Shown in pieces: positions 1-7,560 of a DNA stretch of 64,000 nucleotides. The DNA comes from CAYSYY01 sp964576115 [NCBI: uncultured Gemmatimonadota bacterium]. GTDB lineage: Bacteria; Blakebacterota; Blakebacteria; Blakebacterales. A model generated the notes under the pieces. That model did no database searches. It saw only the letters and a program-made list of their open reading frames with translations, and had not been told where the DNA came from. The DNA lies in the NCBI GenBank assembly GCA_964576115.1, contig CAZNUA010000010.1, forward strand, positions 9,798 through 73,797, read 5' to 3'. Both the position numbers and the translations under genes were made by a program. Positions within the stretch are counted from its first letter, which is position 1. Every line of letters starts with the position of its first letter.

Positions 1-147
1 GCGGAGGGCCCTCTGGCTTCACACAGGCGGGCCCGAGGCCGCAGGGGTCGCCGGCGATCGTGCAGGCCGGGGACCTGCCGGCGGAGACTGCGGCGGAGGG
101 CCCTCTGGCTTCACACAGGCGGGCCCGAGGCCGCAGGGGTCGCCGGC
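1..147. repeat. 92-bp tandem repeat, at least 1.6 units
   Basis: Bases 1-55 recur exactly at 93-147, giving a repeat period of 92 bp. The first unit is cut by the window edge, so copy number cannot be read. The shared part starts GCGGAGGGCCCTCTGGC and ends GGGGTCGCCGGC, and the unit is very GC-rich. It lies just downstream of the minus-strand UshA-like gene (stop at 158). No convincing reading frame covers it. It is a minisatellite-type repeat rather than a CRISPR, because there is no unique spacer between short repeats. Confidence 0.85.
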
Positions 148-157
148 AGGCAGAAGC

Positions 158-1150
158 TCAGGGCAGGATCAAGCCGTCGCGGATCAGCTCTTCGCGGAAA
201 GCATCCATGCGGGCCCGCACGGCGGGATCGGCGGGCGCTTCGGGGGGCAGGGCGACGTGCAGGCCCTGGAAGCCGGTGAAGACCGGCCGGTTCTCCTGCT
301 GCCGCTCCCGCGGCAGGACCGAGGCGTCGAGCAGACCCAGCATCTGACCCTTGCCGGCTGCGCTCATGGCCACGCAGGTCCCGATGCGGAAAGCCTGGCG
401 ATTGAGCTGCCACTCCCCGTGGAAGAGCAGATCGATCTCGGGGTACCACTCGGGGATCTTGTCTACTACCGCGAACTGCACGTGCGCGATCACGATCTGG
501 GCATCGGCCGGATCCGATCCCCGGCTCGACTCTTCGAGCACCTCTTCGAGCACCTGTTCCCAGCGGGTCACCAGACCGGCCCGTCCCTCGGTCATCATGT
601 CCGGTTCCACGATGTTGAAGACATCCACCTCCAGACCCCCCAGCTCGAGCCGGATACGGGGCACGGTCTCGATTCCCAGGTCGACCCCGGGAGCGCGGTT
701 GGTGAGCAGGGGGGGGTACTCGAGGTCGGGCATGTGTTCGGCCAGAAAGGCGGGTTCCAGGGTCAGATCATGACGGCCGAGGGCGGTCAGGGTGTAGCCC
801 ATCCGCTCCATTTCGGCCGCCAGAAAGGCAGCCTGGCGACGCCCGAGTTCGGTCATCGGCCGGCCGGTCGGGATCTCGAAGAGATTGCCGAAATCGATCA
901 GAACGGTCGGCCGATCTTCGAGGCGATTCTCGGCGATGGCCGCCATCCGACGATCGAGACCGCCCAGAACTCCCCGCGAGCAATCGCACGGCTCGATATA
1001 GCCCAGGGTGTTACCGGTAAACAGGATTCGGAAGCTGACCCGGCGCGGCTGACGGTCGGGCTCGCGGGGAAGGATGCCGGCGCCGAGCAGCAGGACCACT
1101 GCCGCCGCTCCCAGCAGGCGGAGGGTGACGTCGATGGTCCGGTTCCTCAT
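158..1150 (-). CDS. Exported UshA-like metallophosphoesterase with CxC motif
   Basis: A 330-aa protein with an N-terminal hydrophobic segment (residues about 11-27), so probably exported or membrane-anchored. The body resembles the calcineurin-like/5'-nucleotidase (UshA) fold. It carries a GNTLGYIEPCDCSRGVLGGL stretch at about 46-65, and the Cys-Asp-Cys (C55, C57) sits where an UshA-like family that includes selenoproteins carries its redox-type pair (family recalled, not searched). Only part of the metal-ligand set (for example IDFGN, GRHD) is recognisable, so phosphatase activity is uncertain. The neighbours, a thioredoxin-fold protein and a MauE-like protein, suggest a thiol-redox setting. 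A good minus-strand promoter lies about 50 bp upstream of the start. Confidence 0.65.
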   Translation of the reverse strand: MRNRTIDVTLRLLGAAAVVLLLGAGILPREPDRQPRRVSFRILFTGNTLGYIEPCDCSRGVLGGLDRRMAAIAENRLEDRPTVLIDFGNLFEIPTGRPMTELGRRQAAFLAAEMERMGYTLTALGRHDLTLEPAFLAEHMPDLEYPPLLTNRAPGVDLGIETVPRIRLELGGLEVDVFNIVEPDMMTEGRAGLVTRWEQVLEEVLEESSRGSDPADAQIVIAHVQFAVVDKIPEWYPEIDLLFHGEWQLNRQAFRIGTCVAMSAAGKGQMLGLLDASVLPRERQQENRPVFTGFQGLHVALPPEAPADPAVRARMDAFREELIRDGLILP

Positions 1151-1205
1151 GACGGGGCTCTCACCTTTCCCGAGGCGACCGGCGGTCGGGTACCGTTACC
1201 CGTTG

Positions 1206-1234
1206 ATTGTATCTTCTCCGTTCTTCCGTCTCAA
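1206..1234 (-). promoter_or_regulatory. Sigma70-type promoter for the UshA-like gene
   Basis: Read on the minus strand: -35 TTGAGA (1234-1229), 17-bp spacer, -10 TACAAT (1211-1206). The predicted transcript start is near 1199, about 50 nt ahead of the start codon at 1150. Matches are 4/6 and 5/6 to consensus with ideal spacing. This is a sequence-only prediction. Confidence 0.5.
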
Positions 1235-1356
1235 GAGTCCGCGCGTGGAGCACTTTATTCGATGAGGCAACAGGGAGTCCGCGGGAATGCACTCGGGTCG
1301 TTTCGGTCTTTCCGGTCGTTTCCCTTCGATGCTGTGACCTGCTATGCTTCCCGGTC

Positions 1357-1893
1357 ATGACGACCGCCCCCTCCCGCACCCGAACCCGTTTCTGTGGCTG
1401 GCTCACCCTGACGGGTCTGGTCGCCTACGTGGTGACCAGCGCTTTCACCTATGCCGACACCGCCGCCCATCCCGCCCTGCGCCCCGGTCAGGCGGTGCCG
1501 GCCGTGACGGTCACAACCCCCACCGGAACCCCGGCCCGGCTCGATACCCTGCTCGTCGGTCGAACCCGTCTGCTGGTGGTCGCGCCAACCTGCGATGTGT
1601 GCGCCGCCGAGATGCAGGCCATCCTCGATGCCTGGCGCGGAGTGCCGGGCACCGAGCGGGACGATCCACCACCGGCCGGGATGTTCTTCCTGATTCTGCA
1701 GGTGGAGGCGATCCCGCGGGCCGGTTTCATGGATGCCTACCGGCAGCTGCGCGAAACCGACGCCGGGCTGGCGCTCATTCCGATCGAGGCAGGACGCGGG
1801 CTCGGGATCACCCGGGTTCCGGTTATCGTCCGGCTCGACCCCGGAGGCCGGGTCGGATCGCTGACCTACATGAAGGAAGCCGAGGCACCGTAG
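1357..1893 (+). CDS. Membrane-anchored thioredoxin-fold (TlpA/peroxiredoxin-like) protein
   Basis: 178 aa starting at the ATG at 1357; longer upstream reading gives only Arg/Ser-rich filler. One N-terminal membrane segment (about 14-32) would place the domain outside the cytoplasm. The domain opens with the RPGQAVPAVTV motif typical of AhpC/TSA-Redoxin proteins, and a CxxC (C79-Asp-Val-C82) follows the LLVVAPT beta strand. The cis-proline region reads GITRVPVIVRLDPGGRV. The likely role is thiol-disulfide exchange in the periplasm. It converges with the MauE-like gene, with no gap between their ends (1893/1894). Confidence 0.75.
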   Translation: MTTAPSRTRTRFCGWLTLTGLVAYVVTSAFTYADTAAHPALRPGQAVPAVTVTTPTGTPARLDTLLVGRTRLLVVAPTCDVCAAEMQAILDAWRGVPGTERDDPPPAGMFFLILQVEAIPRAGFMDAYRQLRETDAGLALIPIEAGRGLGITRVPVIVRLDPGGRVGSLTYMKEAEAP

Positions 1894-2397
1894 CTACCCG
1901 CTCTCTCGTACTGTTTCGACGGCGGAGCTTCCCTCATCGACCGGCGGTCCGGCCGCCTGCTCGGCTTCCAGAGCCGACAGGTAACGCCAGAGACTGCCGA
2001 GAAATAGGGCCTGAGCGCCGTTCTGGGCTGCCGCGAGCAGGCTGATGTCACGGGGCAGGAAGGGGATGCAACCGCAATCGCCGGCTCCGCCGGCCAGGGT
2101 TTCGAGAACGAGCATGATGCCGGTAACGACCAGGAACAGGGTCGCGGCCGGTAGTCCCCAGCGGTGCCAGGTACGATGCAGAAGCAGGGCGGCGGCGATG
2201 AAGAACTCCCACACCAGACTCCCGGCTGCCGGCAGGGCGGGGGGAAGCCAGTCGAGGATGCTGTAGGCTGTCATGGCGTCGCGGGTGGCTTCCCAGTCGA
2301 GCAGCTTCATGATCGCGCCGGCGGCGAAGATCAGACCGAAAGCCGCGGCGATACCACGCGAGACGCCGGTGACGAGACGGTACCGGGTGCGGGTCAT
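1894..2397 (-). CDS. MauE/DoxX-like redox-associated membrane protein
   Basis: 167 aa with about four membrane spans (roughly 12-32, 57-76, 82-101, 117-137). A GDCGCIPF motif follows span 3 (C108, C110), matching the CxC of the MauE/DoxX-type family, which is usually found beside thioredoxin-like proteins and is thought to pass electrons or to assist disulfide formation across the membrane. Here it lies tail to tail with a TlpA-like gene, which supports that role. The exact substrate cannot be told. Confidence 0.75.
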   Translation of the reverse strand: MTRTRYRLVTGVSRGIAAAFGLIFAAGAIMKLLDWEATRDAMTAYSILDWLPPALPAAGSLVWEFFIAAALLLHRTWHRWGLPAATLFLVVTGIMLVLETLAGGAGDCGCIPFLPRDISLLAAAQNGAQALFLGSLWRYLSALEAEQAAGPPVDEGSSAVETVRESG

Positions 2398-2531
2398 GAC
2401 ATCCTTCCACTTCGGTCCCGGCGGGGACCGCGGGGGCGGGATCGGTGACGGCTGAGAGTGTAGGGGGAGTGAGTCCCGGGCTCAAGGGGCCGGTGTACGG
2501 ATACCGCACGGATCGGATCCGCTGACCGGTT

Positions 2532-3422
2532 TCACCCCTGTCGAAACATGAATCGCGAACCGCCGTGTCGGGGTTTGCGATGCACCGCATCTCCGAATTC
2601 GAGTATCTCGGCGTACCGTTCGGGGGTCAGCGGCCCCGCCCGGATTCCTTCGATATCCTCGCGCAGTTCAGCCGCCGAGCGTGCGGCGCAGAGGACCGCA
2701 TCGACGCTCCGGTGCCCCAGGACGAAGCGGTAGCACTCCGGAGCCCTCATCCCCTGCTCGTAACCCTCGGCGGGGCGCGGCTCGAGCAGCTCCCCCCAGC
2801 GGGTGGCGGTATAGGCGATGACGCCCGGGCGCTCAGAACCGAGAACATCGAAGATCTCGGTCTCGGCTCCCCGATGGGCGGCGTTGTAACGGATCATCAG
2901 GATATCGGGCCGGGGTTCGAGTTCGGAGGCCAGGCGCGCGGCCAGCAGGCGATTGTGGATACTGAATCCGAGCGCCCCGACCAGGCCCCGGGCCTTGAGC
3001 TGCTGCATCGCCTCCCAGACGGCGGGGCGCAGATAGAACCGGTGCTGGACCCAGCCCATGAGCAGGATATCGAGGCGGTCGGTACCGAAACTGCGGCAGC
3101 AGCGCCTCACATAGGCCCGGATCCGGCCAGCAAAGGGCAGTCCGGCCACCGAAATGAGGACCATCTCGGAACGGTGGCCGGCTGCAATGAGCTGCCGTAC
3201 CCCTTCGGCCTGGGCCCGCATCTTCGGAGTGGTGAAAAAACCGTTGAGACCGTACTCGTGAAAGGCTCGTTCGATCTCCTCCGGCGGCAGCTGAGCGCCG
3301 AGCGGTCCCCGGCGGCCGGCGAACGACCAGGTGGCCGGAATCAGGGGATGCACCCGGAGTCCGGTGGCACCGAGTTCGACCCGTTCCGGTCCCGCCCGTC
3401 CGGTCGCGGTCTCAGGCACCAT
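2532..3422 (-). CDS. Aldo/keto reductase-family protein lacking the usual catalytic tetrad
   Basis: 296 aa with recognisable TIM-barrel AKR landmarks: LGATGLRVHPLI at the N terminus, GTDRLDILLMGW, AMQQLKARGLVGALGFSIHN, the MIRYNAAHRGAE stretch near residue 190, and the GHRSVDAVLCAARSAAELRED segment that normally ends the cofactor region. In ordinary AKRs the Asp and Tyr fall in a FDTA..YG segment; here the equivalent reads GFFTTPKMRAQAEG, and the His of LLH reads LLMGW. It may bind NAD(P)H but not act as a classic reductase. Family assignment is good, activity unknown. Confidence 0.7.
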   Translation of the reverse strand: MVPETATGRAGPERVELGATGLRVHPLIPATWSFAGRRGPLGAQLPPEEIERAFHEYGLNGFFTTPKMRAQAEGVRQLIAAGHRSEMVLISVAGLPFAGRIRAYVRRCCRSFGTDRLDILLMGWVQHRFYLRPAVWEAMQQLKARGLVGALGFSIHNRLLAARLASELEPRPDILMIRYNAAHRGAETEIFDVLGSERPGVIAYTATRWGELLEPRPAEGYEQGMRAPECYRFVLGHRSVDAVLCAARSAAELREDIEGIRAGPLTPERYAEILEFGDAVHRKPRHGGSRFMFRQG

Positions 3423-3451
3423 GGGGCACCGCTCTTCTCACCGGCCCGCTC

Positions 3452-4456
3452 TCAGCGGGGACGGCGCAGCTTGGGTGGACGCCAGCCGTCGCGCAGGGTC
3501 TGGAGCAGCTGTTCGCGTCCCTCGGGCAGAGTCGCTCCGAACTCGAGGGTCTTTTTCTTCTTGGGATGCTGGATGATGAGACGTTCGGCATGCAGGAAGG
3601 GGTGTTCCAGACCGAAGCGATCCCGGAAAGCCTTGTTTACAGCGGCGAAACCGTACCGATCGTCACCCACCATGGGGTGACCGATGGCCGAGAAGTGGGC
3701 CCGGATCTGGTGGGTGCGGCCGGTGTGCAGAACGATCTGCAGCAAACTGGCGATTTCGAATGTCTCCTTGACCTCGTACTCGCTTTCGGCACTCTGACCT
3801 CGCCGCTTGGCTACCACGACCTTGGGCATGTCGGCCGCCTGGGCCTCGACCCGGCGCAGGGGATGCCGGATGATTCCCGACTTGGCCTGGATGACACCCG
3901 AGACCAGGGCCAGATAGTGCTTCTGGACCTCGCGGTTCCGGAACTGGGCGGTGAGTTCGCGCAGGGCGTCGGCGGTCTTGGCCACCAGCAGGACGCCCGA
4001 CGTGCCGATGTCGAGCCGGTGCGGCAGGGCCGGCCGGAATGTGTGACCGCGACCGACCGTACCGAGGTGACTCCAGGCCCGCGACAGAGCGGAATCGCCC
4101 TTGGCTCCCGAACCCCCGTGAGAGGGAAGTCCGGCGGGTTTGTTCAGGGCCAGGACGTGTTCGTCCTCGAAAAGGATCTCCAACTCGTCAGATACCGGAC
4201 GGATGAGATTCAGCATATCCTGCTCCTGCTCCTTGAAAGAGCGGGCCGTAGCCGCGGCCCGACTGTCGGTGATCTCGACCGTCATCCCCGGCTCGAGACG
4301 GTCCGATGGACGGGCTTTGACCCCGTCTACGAGGACACCCCGCGTACGAATCATCTTCTGGATGAGGCTGTGCGGTGCATCCGGTATCAGCTTGCGCAGA
4401 AAGGCATCGACCCTCTGGCCGGCGTCGTTCGGCCCGATGCTGAGTTTCTTCGTCAC
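3452..4456 (-). CDS. RluA-family 23S rRNA pseudouridine synthase (RluC/RluD type)
   Basis: 334 aa. An N-terminal S4 RNA-binding domain (about 10-75, with the typical R-T-R-G-V-L-V-D-G-V turn) is followed by the synthase domain with the catalytic-Asp motif PHRLDIGTSGVLLVAK near residue 147-162 and the later HTGRTHQIRAHFSAIGHPMVGD motif. It converts specific uridines in 23S rRNA to pseudouridine. The usual RluC/RluD motif is HRLDRxTSG; Ile-Gly at that place is a mild variation. Which uridine is modified cannot be deduced from sequence alone. Confidence 0.9.
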   Translation of the reverse strand: MTKKLSIGPNDAGQRVDAFLRKLIPDAPHSLIQKMIRTRGVLVDGVKARPSDRLEPGMTVEITDSRAAATARSFKEQEQDMLNLIRPVSDELEILFEDEHVLALNKPAGLPSHGGSGAKGDSALSRAWSHLGTVGRGHTFRPALPHRLDIGTSGVLLVAKTADALRELTAQFRNREVQKHYLALVSGVIQAKSGIIRHPLRRVEAQAADMPKVVVAKRRGQSAESEYEVKETFEIASLLQIVLHTGRTHQIRAHFSAIGHPMVGDDRYGFAAVNKAFRDRFGLEHPFLHAERLIIQHPKKKKTLEFGATLPEGREQLLQTLRDGWRPPKLRRPR

Positions 4457-4553
4457 GGTTCAGGATGGAAAAAAAAGGTACGACGGCCGACATCCTGCAA
4501 AGAAAATCTTCTCTCCCTCCGCGTATTCCTCCCCGCCGGTAGTGTGCCCGACA

Positions 4554-4580
4554 TTGACAGGGTGGCGGTACGGGCATAAC
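4554..4580 (+). promoter_or_regulatory. Candidate promoter for tatA
   Basis: TTGACA (4554-4559) is a perfect -35, but the best -10 candidate, CATAAC at 4575-4580, is only 15 bp downstream. The tatA start is 65 bp further on. The spacing is short, so this is tentative. Confidence 0.35.
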
Positions 4581-4644
4581 GTGCGGGATTGCAGACCGTC
4601 ATGCAGCCCAGGACGCGCCCCTGCGCCGTCCGGAAGGAGGGACC

Positions 4645-4848
4645 GTGTTCGGCCGATTGGGACCAGTGGAGATCCTCATCCTCGTGGGCATCCTCGTCTT
4701 TCTTTTCGGGGCCAAGAAGATTCCCGAACTGGCCAAGGGCATGGGGATCGGGATCAAGGAGTTCAAGAAGGGCCTGCGTGAGGCAGAAGCCGAAGATGAA
4801 GCCGAAGTGCAGGGAACCGTAGACGACGAACAGGAGAGCGGAACCTGA
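4645..4848 (+). CDS. tatA: Sec-independent translocase subunit TatA/TatE
   Basis: 67 aa from a GTG start with a strong GGAGG ribosome site at 4636-4640. It has the family layout: short N terminus, one membrane helix (about 8-22), the [23 protein letters not shown] hinge/amphipathic segment (written here only as a landmark, starting at residue 21), then an acidic tail. It forms the pore-like oligomer that carries folded proteins across the inner membrane. No tatB or tatC lies in this window. It stands alone between divergent and convergent neighbours. Confidence 0.93.
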   Translation: MFGRLGPVEILILVGILVFLFGAKKIPELAKGMGIGIKEFKKGLREAEAEDEAEVQGTVDDEQESGT

Positions 4849-4850
4849 TC

Positions 4851-5684
4851 TCACTCATCGAGATCCCGCATTCCGGCCGGGGTCCGGGCCGCTGCCAGAA
4901 GAGCCTGGTGAACGTGCCCGTTACTTGCCACGATATCGCCTGATTCCCACCATCCCTCCTCACCTCCGAAATCGCTGACAAGCCCGCCGGCCTCGCGCAC
5001 GATCAGGGCTCCGGCGGCGACATCCCAGAGACCCAGACCGTATTCCCAGAAACCCTCGAGTCGTCCCGCGGCCACGTAGCAGAGATCCAGTGCCGCGCTC
5101 CCCAGGCGCCTGATTCCCTGACTGGCCCAGAAGATGCGCTGAAAGACGTCGAGATAGGAAGCCAGCAGTTCCTTCCTCCTGAAAGGCCAGCCGGTCGCCA
5201 GCATGGCGCGCAGCAGATCGGATTCGGTCGAGACCGAGATCGGCTCGTCGTTGAACCGGGCGCCCTGCCCGGCGGCGGCGGAAAACAACTCGTCGGTCAC
5301 GGGATTGTAGACCACACCGGCCAGCAGTTCGCTGCCGGCTGCGGCGGCGATCGAGACCGAGAAAATCGGGAACCGGTGCAGGAAATTGGCGGTCCCGTCG
5401 AGCGGATCGACGATCCAGAGAAGCTCCTCTTCCCCGGCCCGGGCGGTGCGGGCTTCGGCGTCCTCTTCGGCGAAGAAGCGGGATCCGGGCGAGCGTTCGA
5501 GCAGAATCGATTCAGCCAACTGCTGGGAATGGCGGTCGACCTCCGACACCAGATCGCCCGGTGATTTCTCTTCGTACTCGCCCCGGGGAGCGCGCCAGGA
5601 CTCGAGCAGATAGGCGCCGCAGATGCGGGCGGTCTCAGTGGCAATTTCACAGAGCCGGCGCGGATCGGGTCGGTTCCGGGTCAT
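4851..5684 (-). CDS. Inositol monophosphatase-family phosphatase
   Basis: 277 aa from the ATG at 5684; an in-frame upstream start at 5750 would add a low-complexity tail. The metal-binding motifs of the IMPase/FBPase/CysQ superfamily are all present: the FFAEEDAE glutamates, WIVDPLDGTANFLHRFP (near 85-101) and GLGLWDVAAGALIVREAGG near residue 215. It is a Mg-dependent, Li-sensitive type phosphomonoesterase. The substrate could be inositol-1-phosphate, fructose-1,6-bisphosphate or PAP. The gene ends 3 bp from the end of tatA (4848), on the opposite strand. Confidence 0.88.
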   Translation of the reverse strand: MTRNRPDPRRLCEIATETARICGAYLLESWRAPRGEYEEKSPGDLVSEVDRHSQQLAESILLERSPGSRFFAEEDAEARTARAGEEELLWIVDPLDGTANFLHRFPIFSVSIAAAAGSELLAGVVYNPVTDELFSAAAGQGARFNDEPISVSTESDLLRAMLATGWPFRRKELLASYLDVFQRIFWASQGIRRLGSAALDLCYVAAGRLEGFWEYGLGLWDVAAGALIVREAGGLVSDFGGEEGWWESGDIVASNGHVHQALLAAARTPAGMRDLDE

Positions 5685-5826
5685 GGGTGGCGTCCTTGTC
5701 GTTCGGTCTGGCGGTTCACTCCGGTTGACACAAGATCGCCCCCCCGTCACCCTCGGGCCAGGATTGTTTGACTGCCCGCGTCGCCATCTTGCGGGTTCAG
5801 ACGGCCGATGGTAAGGTCAACGCATC

Positions 5827-6681
5827 ATGTCGTCCGAGTTTGTCACCAGACCGCTGCGAACGATCGCGGAACTGCGTCAGGCCCAGGAAATCATCATTGC
5901 GACCTGGGGCGAGAGCGGCGACAGCCTGGTGCCGGTCCCGACCCTGGTGGCGGTCAATCATGCCGGCGGCCTGGTGGCCGGAGCTTTCGAGGAAGAGACT
6001 CTGGCGGGCTTCATCTATTCCTTCCCGGGTGTCATCGCCGGCGAACTCATCCTGTACTCGCAGATGACAGCCGTCAGGCCCGACCGGCGCGACCGGGGAA
6101 TCGGACGGCGACTCAAATTCTATCAACGGCAGTGGGCGCTCGATCACGGTTTCGCAAGGGTCTACTGGACCTTCGATCCTCTCATGGCGGTCAACGGCCG
6201 TTTCAATCTGCACTACCTCGGTGCTGCGGCGGTTGCCTATCTCGAGTCCTTCTATGGAGACGAGAGTTTCAGCCCGCTGCACGGCAATGTTCCGACCGAT
6301 CGGTTCCAGGCCTGCTGGGATCTTCGCTCGCCGCGGGTCACCGCTCTGGCCCGGGGTGAAATCCCCGAACCTTGCGTGGCCGATCCCGGAGCTGTACCGG
6401 TGCTGTACGAGCTCACCGAAACCGCATCCGGCTCGCCGGTGCCCGCCGGGACCGGTGAACCCCGGCTTGGTGGCGAGCCCTGGCTGCTGGCACCTATTCC
6501 GGCCGATTTTCTGGCTCTGAGTCGCTCCGAGCCGGAGGTGGCCGAACGCTGGCGGCTGGCAACACGGACAGCCTTTCAGGCTGCTTTTCAAACCGGATAT
6601 ACGGTCGTGGATCTGCTCGACGCCGCCCTTGAGGCGATCCCCGGACCGCACTGTCTGCTCGGCCGGGCGGATTCCCGGTAG
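5827..6681 (+). CDS. GNAT-superfamily acetyltransferase (COG3375 type)
   Basis: 284 aa. Family landmarks read in order: AQEIIIATWGESGDSLVPVPTL, HAGGLVAGAFEEETLAGFIY, then the acetyl-CoA pyrophosphate-binding stretch RRDRGIGRRLKFYQRQWAL near 90-108, then the WTFDPLMAVNGRFNLHYLGA signature and LHGNVPTDRFQACWDL. These match the large GNAT-like family often annotated as predicted acetyltransferase; its substrate is unknown. The protein continues for about 120 aa past the core with no domain I recognise. Confidence 0.8.
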   Translation: MSSEFVTRPLRTIAELRQAQEIIIATWGESGDSLVPVPTLVAVNHAGGLVAGAFEEETLAGFIYSFPGVIAGELILYSQMTAVRPDRRDRGIGRRLKFYQRQWALDHGFARVYWTFDPLMAVNGRFNLHYLGAAAVAYLESFYGDESFSPLHGNVPTDRFQACWDLRSPRVTALARGEIPEPCVADPGAVPVLYELTETASGSPVPAGTGEPRLGGEPWLLAPIPADFLALSRSEPEVAERWRLATRTAFQAAFQTGYTVVDLLDAALEAIPGPHCLLGRADSR

Positions 6682-6781
6682 TCACGAAGCTTCGGATGCA
6701 TACTTTTCAGGGTGTCGTCCACACGGCGGAGTGGACGGCGGTGCGGGCCGCTTTCCATACTGAATCCGATCTGAGGCGAAC

Positions 6782-7489
6782 ATGACCCTGCGGGCGGTAT
6801 CATTCGATCTGGGACACACCCTTGTCTTCCCGCGCTACTCCTTCTACACCGAGGCGGTGCGTGAGGTAGGGGTGGAAGTCGCCCGGGCTGATATCGAACG
6901 CGTCGAGGCCCGGCTCCGTCCCTGGTTCGACGGTCTGGTCCTGGACGGCGGCCTCGACGACGGCGTCTGGCAGACCTACTACACCCGCTTCTTCACCGAA
7001 ATCGGGGTACCCGGGACCGGTCTGGAAGAGGTCCTGCTGCGCCTGCTGAGCGAGCACAGGCAGGGAGTGGGGCTATGGACCGAACCGGCTCCGCTGGCCG
7101 CCGAGACCCTCACCACCCTGTCGAGCTCACCCCTTCTGCTGGCCTGTGTCTCCAACAATGACGGGCGCCTGCGGCAGATGGTCGAACATCAAGGATGGCT
7201 TGATCTGTTCGATCTGCTGGTCGATTCCGCGGAGGTGGCCAGTACCAAACCCGATCCGGGAATCTTCCTGCATGCTTTGCGCGAGCTGGGGCTCGAGCCC
7301 GGGGAAATGGTGCATATTGGTGATTACTACAGTGCCGATATCGTCGGCGCGCAACGAGCCGGCATCGAAGGAATCCTCTACGATCCCCTCGATGCGTACG
7401 AGGGGCGGGAGGTGGATTGTCGGGTGATAAAGAGCCTGGGGGAAATCGTAGATCTTGTGTTGGGAGATCGAACCCCTGTAACAGAGTAA
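6782..7489 (+). CDS. HAD-superfamily hydrolase
   Basis: 235 aa. Motif I is SFDLGHTLVF (Asp nucleophile near residue 9; the second Asp of DxDxT is replaced by Gly). Motif II is the CVSNNDG stretch, motif III a Lys in STKPDPGIF, and motif IV GDYYSADIVGAQRAG. The cap falls between motifs I and II (about 20-110), as in subclass I enzymes. The missing acid/base Asp points away from a standard phosphatase toward the dehalogenase-like or DLGHT-type branch. Substrate unknown. A short stem (GTCCAC/GTGGAC, 6717-6736) lies just upstream. Confidence 0.82.
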   Translation: MTLRAVSFDLGHTLVFPRYSFYTEAVREVGVEVARADIERVEARLRPWFDGLVLDGGLDDGVWQTYYTRFFTEIGVPGTGLEEVLLRLLSEHRQGVGLWTEPAPLAAETLTTLSSSPLLLACVSNNDGRLRQMVEHQGWLDLFDLLVDSAEVASTKPDPGIFLHALRELGLEPGEMVHIGDYYSADIVGAQRAGIEGILYDPLDAYEGREVDCRVIKSLGEIVDLVLGDRTPVTE

Positions 7490-7560
7490 CCGGATTGCCT
7501 CGCCCGACGTATCATGGAGACATGATTGCCGGGCGAACCCGGGTTTGTAGAGGAATACCG

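Noticed and set aside
1-147. CRISPR array
   Set aside because: The repeated unit is 92 bp with at most two copies in view, and there are no short repeats with unique spacers and no cas genes.
6717-6736. Stem GTCCAC/GTGGAC between the GNAT and HAD genes as a regulatory RNA or terminator
   Set aside because: Only 6 bp, no U-run and no matching family; chance occurrence is likely in GC-rich DNA.
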